64,000 nt of DNA, from assembly GCF_022808175.1 (NCBI RefSeq), contig NZ_JALGBX010000012.1, positions 1-64,000 of the forward strand, read 5' to 3'. The notes beneath the pieces were generated by a model that was given only the letters and a program-made list of their open reading frames with translations, did no database searches and was not told the origin of the DNA. This document shows, piece after piece, positions 8,041-16,006 of the stretch. Source of the stretch: Streptomyces sp. AP-93. GTDB taxonomy: Bacteria; Actinomycetota; Actinomycetes; Streptomycetales; Streptomycetaceae. Each line of letters starts with the position of its first letter. The stretch's first letter is position 1. A program made the translations under genes and the position numbers.

Positions 8041-8097
8041 ACTTTACTAACGTTCAAGGGAGGTTGTGGGCGCCACGCTTGAGTTTTGCTAACGAAG
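8041..8097 (-). promoter_or_regulatory. Direct repeats in the parA promoter region
   Basis: Read on the plus strand, TTTACTAACG (8043-8052) and TTTGCTAACG (8085-8094) are direct repeats 42 bp apart, four helical turns. They lie just upstream of the parA start and are candidate autorepressor sites for ParA or ParB. CTAACG also resembles half of the GTTAACG palindrome. Confidence 0.45.
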
Positions 8098-8150
8098 TGG
8101 TGTGGATCGGCCCCGGAATCGCCTTCGAGGCGGGGGCGGGGTGTTGGGAC

Positions 8151-8217
8151 AGGGCGGCCCCGCACGCGCCGTGGCGAGCACCCCCGTGGTTCACCACGGC
8201 GTGTGCGAGGCCGCCCT
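8151..8217. terminator. Large nested inverted repeat between the tetR gene and parA
   Basis: AGGGCGGCC (8151-8159) pairs with GGCCGCCCT (8209-8217). Inside it, CGCACGCGCCGTGG (8161-8174) pairs with CCACGGCGTGTGCG (8194-8207) with one mismatch, giving a stem of about 23 bp. It lies just after the stop of the leftward TetR gene and probably ends its transcript. Its size is unusual for a simple terminator. Confidence 0.6.
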
Positions 8218-8227
8218 GGACGCGTCG

Positions 8228-8938
8228 TCAGGTGGTTGTGGCCGGGGAGGAGTCCGTGGCCGGAGTAGAGCCTGAGGCCGGAACGGAGGCCGTGGCCGAC
8301 AGGCCCAGTTCGGAGCGGCACTCGGGCGAGCCGGCCGGGTCGAAGCGGGAGATGCGCTCCGCGGGCACGATCCCCGGGAGCAGGAAGTTCCACAGGTCGA
8401 CGACCCGGGCGTGCAGGTCCGTGCGGCCGGTACGTACGTGCGAGGTCACCTGGATGCCGGAGAAGGCGGCGACGAGCATGGTCGACAGGCTGTGGGTGTC
8501 GACCGAGGGCAGGACGTCGCCGCGCTCCTGGGCCGGTGCCAGGCAGCTATGGCAGGTGTCGATCCAGGTGTTGTACGGGCTCGGGTCCGGGTCGGTGAAG
8601 GAGCCGAACTCGATGACCAGGCGGATACCGGCGCGGACCCGGACGTTGGAACGGAGGCCGAACGCCATCCGGTGGGTCAGGTCGATGGCGGTCTGGAGAC
8701 CCGGCTCCACGATGGCGGGCAGACCCTCGGAGATCTGGAACTGCTCGTCCATCAAGGTCCGGGCGATGGCTTCCTTGGACGAGAAGTGGAAGTACAGGGC
8801 TCCCTTGGTGACGCCGGCGTGTCCGACGACGTCGGTCAGGCTGGTGCCGTGAAAACCGGTCCGGTCGAAGGCGATGGCCGCGCCGTCGAGGATCGCCTGC
8901 CGGGTGATCTCGGCTCGTTCCTGTCTGGCCCTGGCCAT
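8228..8938 (-). CDS. TetR-family gamma-butyrolactone receptor-like regulator
   Basis: The 236-residue protein begins MARARQERAEITRQAILDGAA. Its helix-turn-helix segment (about 30-55) ends VTKGALYFHFSSKEAIA, the signature of the ScbR/ArpA-type autoregulator receptors. Such proteins repress antibiotic genes until a gamma-butyrolactone-type ligand binds. I chose ATG at 8938 because GAGGAG lies at good distance. A possible autoregulatory element lies upstream at 9031-9054. I see no butyrolactone synthase (AfsA) gene in the window, so it may respond to a signal made elsewhere. It could control the biosynthetic cluster on the same replicon. Confidence 0.75.
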   Translation of the reverse strand: MARARQERAEITRQAILDGAAIAFDRTGFHGTSLTDVVGHAGVTKGALYFHFSSKEAIARTLMDEQFQISEGLPAIVEPGLQTAIDLTHRMAFGLRSNVRVRAGIRLVIEFGSFTDPDPSPYNTWIDTCHSCLAPAQERGDVLPSVDTHSLSTMLVAAFSGIQVTSHVRTGRTDLHARVVDLWNFLLPGIVPAERISRFDPAGSPECRSELGLSATASVPASGSTPATDSSPATTT

Positions 8939-9030
8939 GCGGGTTCTCCTCGGGGTCGCGGTAGTTGGGCGGAACCGGGGAGTGGTCACCGTGATTCGGC
9001 CAGGTCCAATCTAGGCAGATGGTCCTGAAG

Positions 9031-9054
9031 AAAACCAGTCGACCAGTACTTTTT
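9031..9054 (-). promoter_or_regulatory. Possible autoregulatory element (ARE-like)
   Basis: The segment has A/T-rich ends (AAAACC and ACTTTTT) around a GTCGAC centre. This loosely resembles the roughly 22-26 bp AREs bound by gamma-butyrolactone receptors. It lies about 95 bp upstream of the receptor-like TetR gene. The match is partial. Confidence 0.35.
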
Positions 9055-9067
9055 ATGGAAGTGGATC

Positions 9068-9173
9068 ATTAACGGCGTTAACGCGGGGAGCGGGGAAGGC
9101 AGGTGGGGAGGTGGGTGGGTGAGGGGTGGGTGAGGGGTGGCGTTAACGCCGGGCCGGCATTAACGCCGTTAAC
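9068..9173. repeat. GTTAAC-family palindromes between two tetR genes
   Basis: ATTAACGGCGTTAAC lies at 9068-9082, a half-site GTTAACGCC at 9142-9150, and ATTAACGCCGTTAAC at 9159-9173. The last ends about 50 bp before the start of the rightward TetR gene, so it could also act as an operator there. Confidence 0.8.
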
Positions 9174-9221
9174 GTGTACGGTAGACGCAGTTTTGTGGTG
9201 GGTGGAGTGCGAGGGGATCCG

Positions 9222-9971
9222 ATGACGGACGCGGACGAGCAGTGGGGCGCGGCCGTGCGGCTGCTCTGGGGGCCGCCGGTGAAGCCCGCGCGCGGGCCCA
9301 AACGGGGGCTCACGCTGGAGGGAATCGCCGGCGCGGGGGTCGCCCTCGCGGACGCCGAGGGGCTGGCCGGGGTATCGATGCAGGGAGTTGCCGGGCGGCT
9401 GGCCGTCACGAAGATGGCGTTGTACCGGTACGTGCCGGGCAAGGCGGAACTGGTCTCGCTGATGGTGGAGGCCGCGATGCCGGACTCCTCGGTACTGGAC
9501 GGCCGTCCGGTGGGGGAGGGCTGGCGTGAGCGGCTCGCGGCGTGGGCGCGGGAGCTGCTGGCCGGATTCCGGGCGCATCCGTGGCTGTTGGAGGCGACGG
9601 TCGGGGCGCGGGTGATGGGGCCGGTCGAGGTCGGGTGGATGGAGCGGGCACTCGCCGCGCTCGACGGGTGCGGGCTGACGGGGGCCGAGGCGATCGACGC
9701 GGTGGTGCTGGTGTCGGGGCACGTACGCGGGATCGCGGAGCAGGAGCGTGCGGTGGCGGGCGGGGCCGCGGGGGAGGGGCCGGACGCGCAGCTGACGTCG
9801 GTGCTCGGGGAGGTGATGCGGGTGCACGGGGAGAAGTACCCGGCGCTCGGGGCCGCGTTGGCCTCTGTGGCGGAGGCAGGCGGGCAGGACCAGGCGCTGG
9901 ACTTCGGGTTGGAGCGGATCCTCGACGGGCTCGGGCTGCTGGTGGCGGAGCGGGTGGGCGGGCGGGGTTAG
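9222..9971 (+). CDS. TetR family regulator (TetR C-terminal-domain type)
   Basis: The 249-residue protein has an N-terminal helix-turn-helix (about 30-75) with GVSMQGVAGRLAVTKMALYRYVPGK. The C-terminal domain resembles that of tetracycline-repressor-like proteins (FRAHPWLLEA, GHVRGIAEQE). I chose ATG at 9222 after GAGGGG; an upstream GTG at 9174 is possible. It is flanked on both sides by GTTAAC palindromes and lies ahead of the epoxide hydrolase gene, which it may regulate. Its ligand is unknown. Confidence 0.75.
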   Translation: MTDADEQWGAAVRLLWGPPVKPARGPKRGLTLEGIAGAGVALADAEGLAGVSMQGVAGRLAVTKMALYRYVPGKAELVSLMVEAAMPDSSVLDGRPVGEGWRERLAAWARELLAGFRAHPWLLEATVGARVMGPVEVGWMERALAALDGCGLTGAEAIDAVVLVSGHVRGIAEQERAVAGGAAGEGPDAQLTSVLGEVMRVHGEKYPALGAALASVAEAGGQDQALDFGLERILDGLGLLVAERVGGRG

Positions 9972-9977
9972 TCAGGC

Positions 9978-10292
9978 ATTAACGGCGTTAACGCCTCGGT
10001 GGTGGGGTGAGAGCGTCGACGGTGCGGCGCGCGAGGCATTAACGGCGTTAACGCCGGCGGGGCCTAGGCATCGGTGGCGTGGGCCGTGGGGCGGGCGCGG
10101 GGCATTAACGGCGTTAACGCCGGAGGTACGTGCGTCTCGGTGGTGGGGGCGGGGGCATTAACGCCGTTAACGCTTAGGGGCGTGGGGCGTGGGGCGTGGG
10201 GCGTGGGGCGTGGTGGTGGGGCGGGGCATTAACGGCGTTAACGCCGGAGGGGGGTCGGGCTTGGTGGAGGGGTGGGCGTTAACGGCGTTAAC
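9978..10292. repeat. Six-copy array of the 15-bp palindrome RTTAACGSCGTTAAC
   Basis: Copies lie at 9978-9992, 10038-10052, 10104-10118, 10157-10171, 10228-10242 and 10278-10292, spaced 50-71 bp. The DNA between them is G-rich and contains a GGGGCGTG microrepeat at about 10180-10215. No gene is present. A cluster of perfect palindromes near parA-parB is what a plasmid centromere would look like; the canonical Streptomyces chromosomal parS (GTTTCACGTGAAAC) is not seen. Confidence 0.85.
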
Positions 10293-10338
10293 GGGGTGGG
10301 GGTGGGTGTGGTCGGCAGTGGGTGGAAGGGGTGAGGGC

Positions 10339-11508
10339 ATGAGTGGTGTGGGGCAGTGGGCGGCGCCGTTCCGGCTGGACGTGGCGCAGTCGGAGTTGGA
10401 CGATCTGGGGCGGCGGCTGGAGCTGGCGAGGTGGCCCGATGAGTTGCCGGGGGCGGGCCGGGCGTACGGGATGCCGCTCGGGGAGCTCCGTGAGCTCGCG
10501 GGGTACTGGCGGACCGGCTACGACTGGCGGGCCGCCGAGGCGCGGTTGAACGAATGGCCGCAGTACACCACCGTCATCGACGGGGCACGGGTGCACTTCG
10601 CGCACCTGCGGTCGCCCGAGCCGGGCGCGACGCCGCTGCTCATGACCCACGGCTGGCCGGGTTCCTTCGTGGAGTTCCAGAAGGTCGCCGGTCCGCTGAC
10701 GGATCCGCGGGCGCACGGTGGGGATCCAGGTGACGCCTTCCATCTGGTGCTGCCGCACATCCCCGGCTTCGCCCTGTCCGGGCCGACCACCGAGCGGGGG
10801 TGGGAGTTCAAGCGGGTCGCGCGGGCCTTCGGCGTGCTGATGGAGAGGCTCGGGTACGAGGAGTACGGGGTCCAGGGCGGCGACTGGGGCGCCGCTGTCT
10901 CGCGGGAGCTGGGGCGGATCCGGCCGGGGAACGTGCGCGGGGTGCACCTGAACCTGCTCCCGGGCGGCGGGGCCACCGCCGAGCCCCGGCCGGAGGAGCT
11001 GGCCGCGCTGAGCCCGGCCGAGCGAGAGCGCACGCTCGCCTCCTGGGAACGCTACCGGGTCTGGGCGCGGGAGCGGCAGGGCTACGCCGACATCCAGGCG
11101 ACCCGGCCGCAGACGCTCGCGTACGGGCTGAACGACTCGCCGGTCGGGCTGCTCGCGTGGATCGGCGAGAAGTTCACGGAGTGGGCGGACCCGCGCAGCC
11201 CCGTGGACCGCGATCAGATGCTGACCAACGTGACGCTGTACTGGCTGACCGGGACCGCCGGCTCCGCCGCCCGCATCTACTACGAGCGTGCCCACGCCGA
11301 ATACCAGGGCGCGGCGCCCGAGGTGTCGAGCACCCCGACCGCGCTCGCCGACTTCCCCCGGGACAACTTCGTGCCGCTGCGGCACATCGCTGCGCGGACC
11401 GACCGCATCGTGCGCTGGACCTCGTACGAGAAGGGCGGGCACTTCCCCGCGATGGAGGTTCCGGAGCTGCTGGTGGATGACGTCCGGGCCTTCTTCCGCT
11501 CCCTGTGA
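10339..11508 (+). CDS. Epoxide hydrolase (microsomal-type, with epoxide hydrolase N-terminal domain)
   Basis: The 389-residue protein opens with the epoxide hydrolase N-terminal domain (FRLDVAQSELDDLGRRL, then WPDELPG and YGMPLGEL). An alpha/beta-hydrolase fold follows with the oxyanion segment THGWPGS (about 105), the nucleophile GGDWGA (about 185) and a C-terminal GGHFPAMEVP carrying the catalytic His. Such enzymes hydrate epoxides to diols through an Asp ester. The start at 10339 excludes the palindrome-rich leader. No signal peptide is seen. It stands alone, possibly under the TetR protein upstream. Confidence 0.88.
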   Translation: MSGVGQWAAPFRLDVAQSELDDLGRRLELARWPDELPGAGRAYGMPLGELRELAGYWRTGYDWRAAEARLNEWPQYTTVIDGARVHFAHLRSPEPGATPLLMTHGWPGSFVEFQKVAGPLTDPRAHGGDPGDAFHLVLPHIPGFALSGPTTERGWEFKRVARAFGVLMERLGYEEYGVQGGDWGAAVSRELGRIRPGNVRGVHLNLLPGGGATAEPRPEELAALSPAERERTLASWERYRVWARERQGYADIQATRPQTLAYGLNDSPVGLLAWIGEKFTEWADPRSPVDRDQMLTNVTLYWLTGTAGSAARIYYERAHAEYQGAAPEVSSTPTALADFPRDNFVPLRHIAARTDRIVRWTSYEKGGHFPAMEVPELLVDDVRAFFRSL

Positions 11509-11601
11509 CCCAGGTCGCTTTGGTGCCGTGTCACGTTCCGGGCCTCCCGTCTGTCCCATGGATGACAGAGCGAAGAGCGAGCGAAGAAGAAGGAGACGGC
11601 C

Positions 11602-12522
11602 ATGAAGGTTCTGCTGGCGGGTGCGAGCGGGGTTCTGGGGCAGCAGGCGGTACGGGCTCTGCGCGCGGCCGGGCACGAGGTCGCCGGTCTCGGCCGGGGC
11701 GCCGGGATGGACGTACGGGCCGACCTGCTCGACCGTGAGGGCCTGCTGCGCGCCGTCGACGGGCTCGGCTTCGACGTGGTGGTGCACGCGGCCACGGCAC
11801 TGTCGGGGAAGACCATGGCCCGGCACCAGGACATGGCGGGGACGAACGCCCTGCGCACGGAGGGGACCGTCAACCTGCTGGCCGCCGCGCGGGAGACCGG
11901 GGCGCGGCGGTTCGTCGTGGAGTCGATGATGTTCGGCTACGGGTACGGGGACCACGGCGGGGCCGTGCTCGGCGAGGACGACGGCTTCGGGCCGCAGGGG
12001 GCGAACGTCTGGCTGGAGCGGCACGTGGGCGCGATGCGGACGAAGGAGGAGCTGGCCTTCACCGCGGACGGGATCGAGGGAGTGAGCCTGCGCTTCGGCC
12101 TGTTCTACGGGGCCGGTATCACCGATGTCCACGTGCTGCCGATGCTGCGCAAGCGTGCCCTGCCCGTGGTGGCGGCCAAGGGGCGGGCGCTGAGCTGGGT
12201 CGACGTGGCCGATGCGGCGAGCGCCGTGGTGGGCGGCGTGGAGTCGGGGCGGCCGGGGCAGGCGTACAACATCGTCGACGACGAGCCGCTGGGGTGGGAG
12301 GCGCACATGCGGGCGGTGGCCGCGGCGTTCGGGGCGCCCGCGCCGATGACCGTACCGATGTGGGTGCTGAAGGCGGCTCCGCTCGCACACACCATCATGG
12401 GAACGGACCTGCGGCTGTCCAACGCCAAGGCCGGGCGTGAGCTGGGCTGGGCTCCGACGTACGCGAGCAGCGCGGCCGGGGCGGGTGCGCTTGCGGAAGC
12501 CGCGGGGGCGGCGGCAGCATGA
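11602..12522 (+). CDS. NAD-dependent epimerase/dehydratase family protein (ECF41-linked)
   Basis: The 306-residue protein is an extended short-chain dehydrogenase with the nucleotide-binding motif GASGVLGQQ at residues 7-15. It includes a VVHAATALSG segment and a C-terminal NIVDDEPLGWEAHMRAVA block typical of NAD-dependent epimerases. The usual YxxxK is not clear, so catalytic activity is uncertain. It is 6 bases upstream of an ECF41 sigma factor gene; ECF41 sigma factors are characteristically linked to epimerase, oxidoreductase or carboxymuconolactone decarboxylase genes, which fits. Confidence 0.8.
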   Translation: MKVLLAGASGVLGQQAVRALRAAGHEVAGLGRGAGMDVRADLLDREGLLRAVDGLGFDVVVHAATALSGKTMARHQDMAGTNALRTEGTVNLLAAARETGARRFVVESMMFGYGYGDHGGAVLGEDDGFGPQGANVWLERHVGAMRTKEELAFTADGIEGVSLRFGLFYGAGITDVHVLPMLRKRALPVVAAKGRALSWVDVADAASAVVGGVESGRPGQAYNIVDDEPLGWEAHMRAVAAAFGAPAPMTVPMWVLKAAPLAHTIMGTDLRLSNAKAGRELGWAPTYASSAAGAGALAEAAGAAAA

Positions 12523-12528
12523 TCGTTT

Positions 12529-13470
12529 GTGAGCACTGCTGAGCACCTCCCGGGAGCTTCCTTCGATGCGCTCGGTCCCTTCACCGCCCATCGGCGGCTG
12601 CTGTTCGATGTCGCCTATCGGATGCTCGGCAGCGTCGTCGACGCCGAGGACGTCCTTCAGGACGCGTGGCTGAGCTGGGACCGCGCGGACCGGTCGGCGG
12701 TCCTCAACCCGCGGGCCTATCTGGTGCGCACGGTCACCAATCTGTCCTTGAACCGGCTCACTTCCGCCCGCGCCGCCCGTGAGACCTACATCGGGCCGTG
12801 GCTGCCCGAGCCGCTGCTGACCGAGACCCTGCCGACCGTGGCCGATGGTGCGGAGGCGGCGGAGATGGCCGAGACGGTGTCGACCGCGATGCCGGTGGTG
12901 CTGGAGAGTCTGAGCCCGCTGGAGCGCGCCGTGTTCGTGCTGCGGGAGGTGTTCGGGTACTCGTACGCGGAGGTGGCGGGGGTGCTGGACCGCGCGGAGG
13001 CGACCGTACGGCAGACCGGGCACCGGGCACGGGCCCATGTACAGGCCCGGCGGCCGCGGTTCGCCACCGAGCCGGGGCAGCGCGGTGAGGTGACCCGGCG
13101 GTTCCTGGCGGCGTGTGCGGGCGGGGACCTGAACGCGGTGATGGAGCTGCTCGCCCCCGAGGTGACGGCCTGGTCGGACGGCGGCGGCAAGGTGACGGCG
13201 GCCCGGCGGCCGCTGCACGGGGCCGACCACGTGGCGCGCTGGCTGCTGGGGATGCTGGCCAAGCCGTCGCTGCAGGCGGTGACCCTGGAGTCCGCGCGGG
13301 TCAACGGGGAGGAGTCGGTGGTGTTCGTGTACGGGGGAGCCGCGTGTGCGGCGGTGACCTACGACCTGGACGTGGTGGACGGGCGGGTCGTGAACCTGCG
13401 GTTGCAGGTGAACCCGGAGAAGGTGGCCGGGCTGGCGGGTCGGCCCGTGGACGCGGTGTCCGGGATGTGA
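12529..13470 (+). CDS. ECF41-type RNA polymerase sigma factor with SnoaL-like C-terminal domain
   Basis: The 313-residue protein has sigma region 2 (about 18-85: YRMLGSVVDAEDVLQDAW) and region 4 (about 125-180: LSPLERAVFVLREVFGYSYAEVA). A C-terminal SnoaL-like domain (about 190-310) carries WSDGGGK. The WLPEPL linker and the DGGGK motif mark the ECF41 group, in which the C-terminal domain acts in place of a separate anti-sigma factor. It follows the epimerase gene closely, its likely target and partner. Start is GTG at 12529. Confidence 0.88.
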   Translation: MSTAEHLPGASFDALGPFTAHRRLLFDVAYRMLGSVVDAEDVLQDAWLSWDRADRSAVLNPRAYLVRTVTNLSLNRLTSARAARETYIGPWLPEPLLTETLPTVADGAEAAEMAETVSTAMPVVLESLSPLERAVFVLREVFGYSYAEVAGVLDRAEATVRQTGHRARAHVQARRPRFATEPGQRGEVTRRFLAACAGGDLNAVMELLAPEVTAWSDGGGKVTAARRPLHGADHVARWLLGMLAKPSLQAVTLESARVNGEESVVFVYGGAACAAVTYDLDVVDGRVVNLRLQVNPEKVAGLAGRPVDAVSGM

Positions 13471-13513
13471 AATGGCCGCGCCAGGGCCGCCGTAGGGTTG
13501 CGATCATCATCCG

Positions 13514-14020
13514 ATGATCGACGAACAGCGGACCCCGCCCGTGCTGGTGGGCGACGAACGGGCCACCTTGACCAGCGTTCTCCAGTGGCAGCGGGACACC
13601 CTGATGATGAAGTGCGCCGGCCTGTCGGACGAGCAGCTGCGGCGCAGGGCGGTGGCTCCGTCGGGGCTGAGTCTGCTCGGGCTGGTACGGCATCTCGCGG
13701 AGGTGGAGCGCGGCTGGTTCCGCAACGTCGTGGGCGGCGAGGACGTGCGCGGGTACTTCCCGAAGAACGAGGCGGGGGAGTGGACCGAGTTCCACGTGGA
13801 CGACGCCGATGTCGCCGGGTCGTTCAAGATGTGGGAGGACACCTGCGCGCGCTCGCGGGAGATCGTGGACGCGGCCGAGTCCCTGGACGTGACCGGCTCC
13901 TACGGGGACCAGAAGTACTCCCTGCACTACGTACTGGCCCACATGATCGAGGAGTACGCCCGGCACAACGGGCACGCGGACCTGCTGCGCGAGGCGATCG
14001 ACGGGACCACGGGGGAGTAG
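13514..14020 (+). CDS. DinB/DUF664 family protein
   Basis: The 168-residue protein has the DinB-like four-helix bundle pattern. Histidines that could bind a metal appear in LVRHLAEVERGW (about 60) and in YVLAHMIEEYARHNGHADLLRE (about 140-160), three positions typical of the fold. Relatives in Actinobacteria include thiol-dependent transferases of the mycothiol family. No substrate can be given. It lies 43 bases after the sigma factor gene and faces the next gene. Confidence 0.8.
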   Translation: MIDEQRTPPVLVGDERATLTSVLQWQRDTLMMKCAGLSDEQLRRRAVAPSGLSLLGLVRHLAEVERGWFRNVVGGEDVRGYFPKNEAGEWTEFHVDDADVAGSFKMWEDTCARSREIVDAAESLDVTGSYGDQKYSLHYVLAHMIEEYARHNGHADLLREAIDGTTGE

Positions 14021-14028
14021 CGGCGGCC

Positions 14029-14580
14029 CTAGGCGGCGGACGCCGTGGTGCGGTCCACCTCGTCCAGGGCCGCAGCCCAGGGGAAGTGTGCCGGGGCGTC
14101 CGGGCCGGCCGGGCCGGGGACGAATCCGCCCTCGCCGAAGAGGACCGAGACGCCGGCGGCGCGCAGGACGGCCAGGGACTGGTCGAACTGCGGGTGGGCG
14201 GCGAGGGCGGCGTTGGCGCAGGGCATGGCGACGACGGGGGTGCCCTTGCCGATGGCCTCGGCGACGACCCCGACGACGAACCGGTCGGTCAGACCGAGGG
14301 CCCAGGCGTTGACGGAGTTGAACGTGGCCGGGGCGAAGAGCAGGGCGTCGGCCGTCGGCCACACGTCGGGCTCCCCGGGCAGTTTGTACTGCCAGCGGAC
14401 GGGGTGGCCGGTGAGCGCGGCGAGACCGTCGAGGCTGCCGGACAGCCAGTGGGCGGCGGTGGGGGTGAGGCCGAGGCAGACGTCCCAGCCCCGGGACTGG
14501 GCGTCCTCGATGACACGGGCCACGTCGAAGACGGGCGGGGCGGCGGAGCAGAGCAGGTAGAGGGTCTTCGTCGTGGTCAT
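14029..14580 (-). CDS. Flavoprotein (phosphopantothenoylcysteine decarboxylase-like fold)
   Basis: The 183-residue protein resembles the flavoprotein/HFCD family. It has LYLLCSAAPPVFDV at the N-terminus, ADALLFAPATFNSVNAWALGLTD (about 75-97) matching the PAT-FNS substrate/flavin loop, and VVAMPCANAALAAHP. Members bind FMN and decarboxylate thiol-containing substrates or act as redox flavoproteins; the exact reaction is not deducible. It converges with the DinB-like gene, with 8 bases between stops. Confidence 0.75.
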   Translation of the reverse strand: MTTTKTLYLLCSAAPPVFDVARVIEDAQSRGWDVCLGLTPTAAHWLSGSLDGLAALTGHPVRWQYKLPGEPDVWPTADALLFAPATFNSVNAWALGLTDRFVVGVVAEAIGKGTPVVAMPCANAALAAHPQFDQSLAVLRAAGVSVLFGEGGFVPGPAGPDAPAHFPWAAALDEVDRTTASAA

Positions 14581-14686
14581 ACCGCAATGTGATCATATTG
14601 CTTGGCCTGTGATTGACCGAGGTCGCGGTACGCACCGTAGGCGCGGTTGGGGCGCGGGTGGCGTACTCGAGGTACCGGGACGTGAC

Positions 14687-14718
14687 GGACCCCCGGACCG
14701 GGGTCGGTCCGGGGGTCC
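14687..14718 (-). terminator. Perfect 13-bp hairpin terminator
   Basis: GGACCCCCGGACC (14687-14699) pairs perfectly with GGTCCGGGGGTCC (14706-14718) around a GGGGTC loop. It lies about 25 bases after the stop of the leftward small secreted protein gene. Confidence 0.8.
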
Positions 14719-14742
14719 TGGGGGCCGGGGTGAGCGTGTGGG

Positions 14743-14991
14743 TCAGCCGTTGGAGACGGTCTGCCGGGCGTTGCCCGCGGTGAACGCGTCGAAGGCGCCC
14801 GAGAAGTCGGTCAGGTCGTCGCCGGCCTGGCCGGGCACCAGGCCCGTGATGTCCTGGGTGTCCCGGGGGGCGTCTGCGACGGTGCTGGTGACGGCGTCGG
14901 CGAGTGGAGGCTCGGCGGCCATGGCGGGGGCGGCGACGGCGAGGGCCGCGGTACCTGCGATGAGGGCCGTGGTGACGATGCGCTTGATCAT
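14743..14991 (-). CDS. Small secreted protein
   Basis: This 82-residue protein starts MIKRIVTTALIAGTAALAVAAPAMAAEPP, a clear Sec signal peptide with a cleavage site near AMA-AE. The mature part of about 55 residues is acidic (DAPRDTQDITGLVPGQAGDDLTDFSG) and has no cysteines. I recognise no family. Its ATG overlaps the stop of the upstream hydrolase gene, so the two are probably cotranscribed. Confidence 0.65.
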   Translation of the reverse strand: MIKRIVTTALIAGTAALAVAAPAMAAEPPLADAVTSTVADAPRDTQDITGLVPGQAGDDLTDFSGAFDAFTAGNARQTVSNG

Positions 14992-15911
14992 GTCCTGGTG
15001 AACGACGTCGCCGAACGTGGGTCACTACGGCCACCCGGTTGCCGGAACTCCGGCCGGAACTCCGTGAGGAACGCTGACAGCAGGGCGTGCAGGACGGCGG
15101 GGCGGTCCAGGTGGACGTCGTGGCCGGAGCCAGGGACGGAGACCGCCGTTGTCAGGGTGGACGGGTCGGCTGGGTCGGCCGGGTCGGCAGACTCGAGCAT
15201 CCGGATGGACTCCTCGGGCGGGACGATGCCCTTCTCCCCGATGACCAGCAGGGTCGGACACCGGACCGCACGCCACTGCGGCCACCAGTCGCGGGTGCTG
15301 TTCTCGGTGATGGCCGCGACCATCACCGAGCGCTCGAAGCGCGGGTACCAGCCCTCCGCGCGCTGCTCCAGGCCCGCTGCCCAGGCATCGCCGTTCAGCC
15401 CCTGACCGGTGAGGAAGGTGCGCGCCTCGGCGAGGGTGGGGAACGGGAGCGGCCAGGAGCCCAGCCAGCCGCCGATCTCGTCCGGAGTGCCCGGGTCGGC
15501 GCGGGCGGCGCCCGCCTCGACCAGCACGAGGCCCCGTACGAGGTCCGGGTGGGCGGCGGCGGTGAGCATCGCGGTGTGGCCGCCGAGCGACTGGCCCACC
15601 AGCACCGGGCGGTGCACGCCGAGCTGTTCGCAGACGGCCCGCACGTCCGCCACGTACGCGGCGCGGGAGACGTCGGCGGGACGGCGCTCGCTGGCTCCGT
15701 GACCCCGCTGGTCCACCGCCACCACGCGGTGGTGCGGGGCCAGGTGTGCGGCGGCAGCGTCCCATTCGCCCGCGTGGCCCGCGAGGCCGTGGAGGAGGAC
15801 GACGGGGGGCGCGGATGAGGGGTGGTGGGAGTTCCAGTCGCGGCAGGTCAAGCGGACACCGGCTCGGGTGACGGTGCGCTCGGTCCACATCATGCGGAGA
15901 TCATCCGACAT
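14988..15911 (-). CDS. Alpha/beta hydrolase
   Basis: The 307-residue protein has an alpha/beta-hydrolase fold. The oxyanion HGLAG lies at about 42, DQRGHGAS at about 75, the nucleophile GQSLGG at about 109, and GSGHDVHLDRP near 268 supplies the catalytic His. A PADPADPADPS microrepeat sits just before it. It resembles esterases and haloperoxidase-like hydrolases; the substrate is unknown. It is the first gene of a leftward pair with the small secreted protein. Internal starts a few codons later are possible. Confidence 0.82.
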   Translation of the reverse strand: MSDDLRMMWTERTVTRAGVRLTCRDWNSHHPSSAPPVVLLHGLAGHAGEWDAAAAHLAPHHRVVAVDQRGHGASERRPADVSRAAYVADVRAVCEQLGVHRPVLVGQSLGGHTAMLTAAAHPDLVRGLVLVEAGAARADPGTPDEIGGWLGSWPLPFPTLAEARTFLTGQGLNGDAWAAGLEQRAEGWYPRFERSVMVAAITENSTRDWWPQWRAVRCPTLLVIGEKGIVPPEESIRMLESADPADPADPSTLTTAVSVPGSGHDVHLDRPAVLHALLSAFLTEFRPEFRQPGGRSDPRSATSFTRT

Positions 15912-16006
15912 TTTCGCGGCGGGGCCGATGAGTTTTCGCGGAGGTCCGGGTCTACCTTTCGTATGCCGACCGCAGGAACGTCAGGCACGTGAGGAAGAGG
16001 ACCGTC

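Noticed and set aside
9031-9054. Firm assignment as a butyrolactone autoregulatory element
   Set aside because: The dyad symmetry is weak, so it is kept only as a low-confidence regulatory site.
977-10292. GTTAAC palindromes as ordinary restriction or methylation motifs
   Set aside because: HpaI-type hexamers alone would be spread evenly; here extended 15-bp palindromes cluster only in the first 10 kb.
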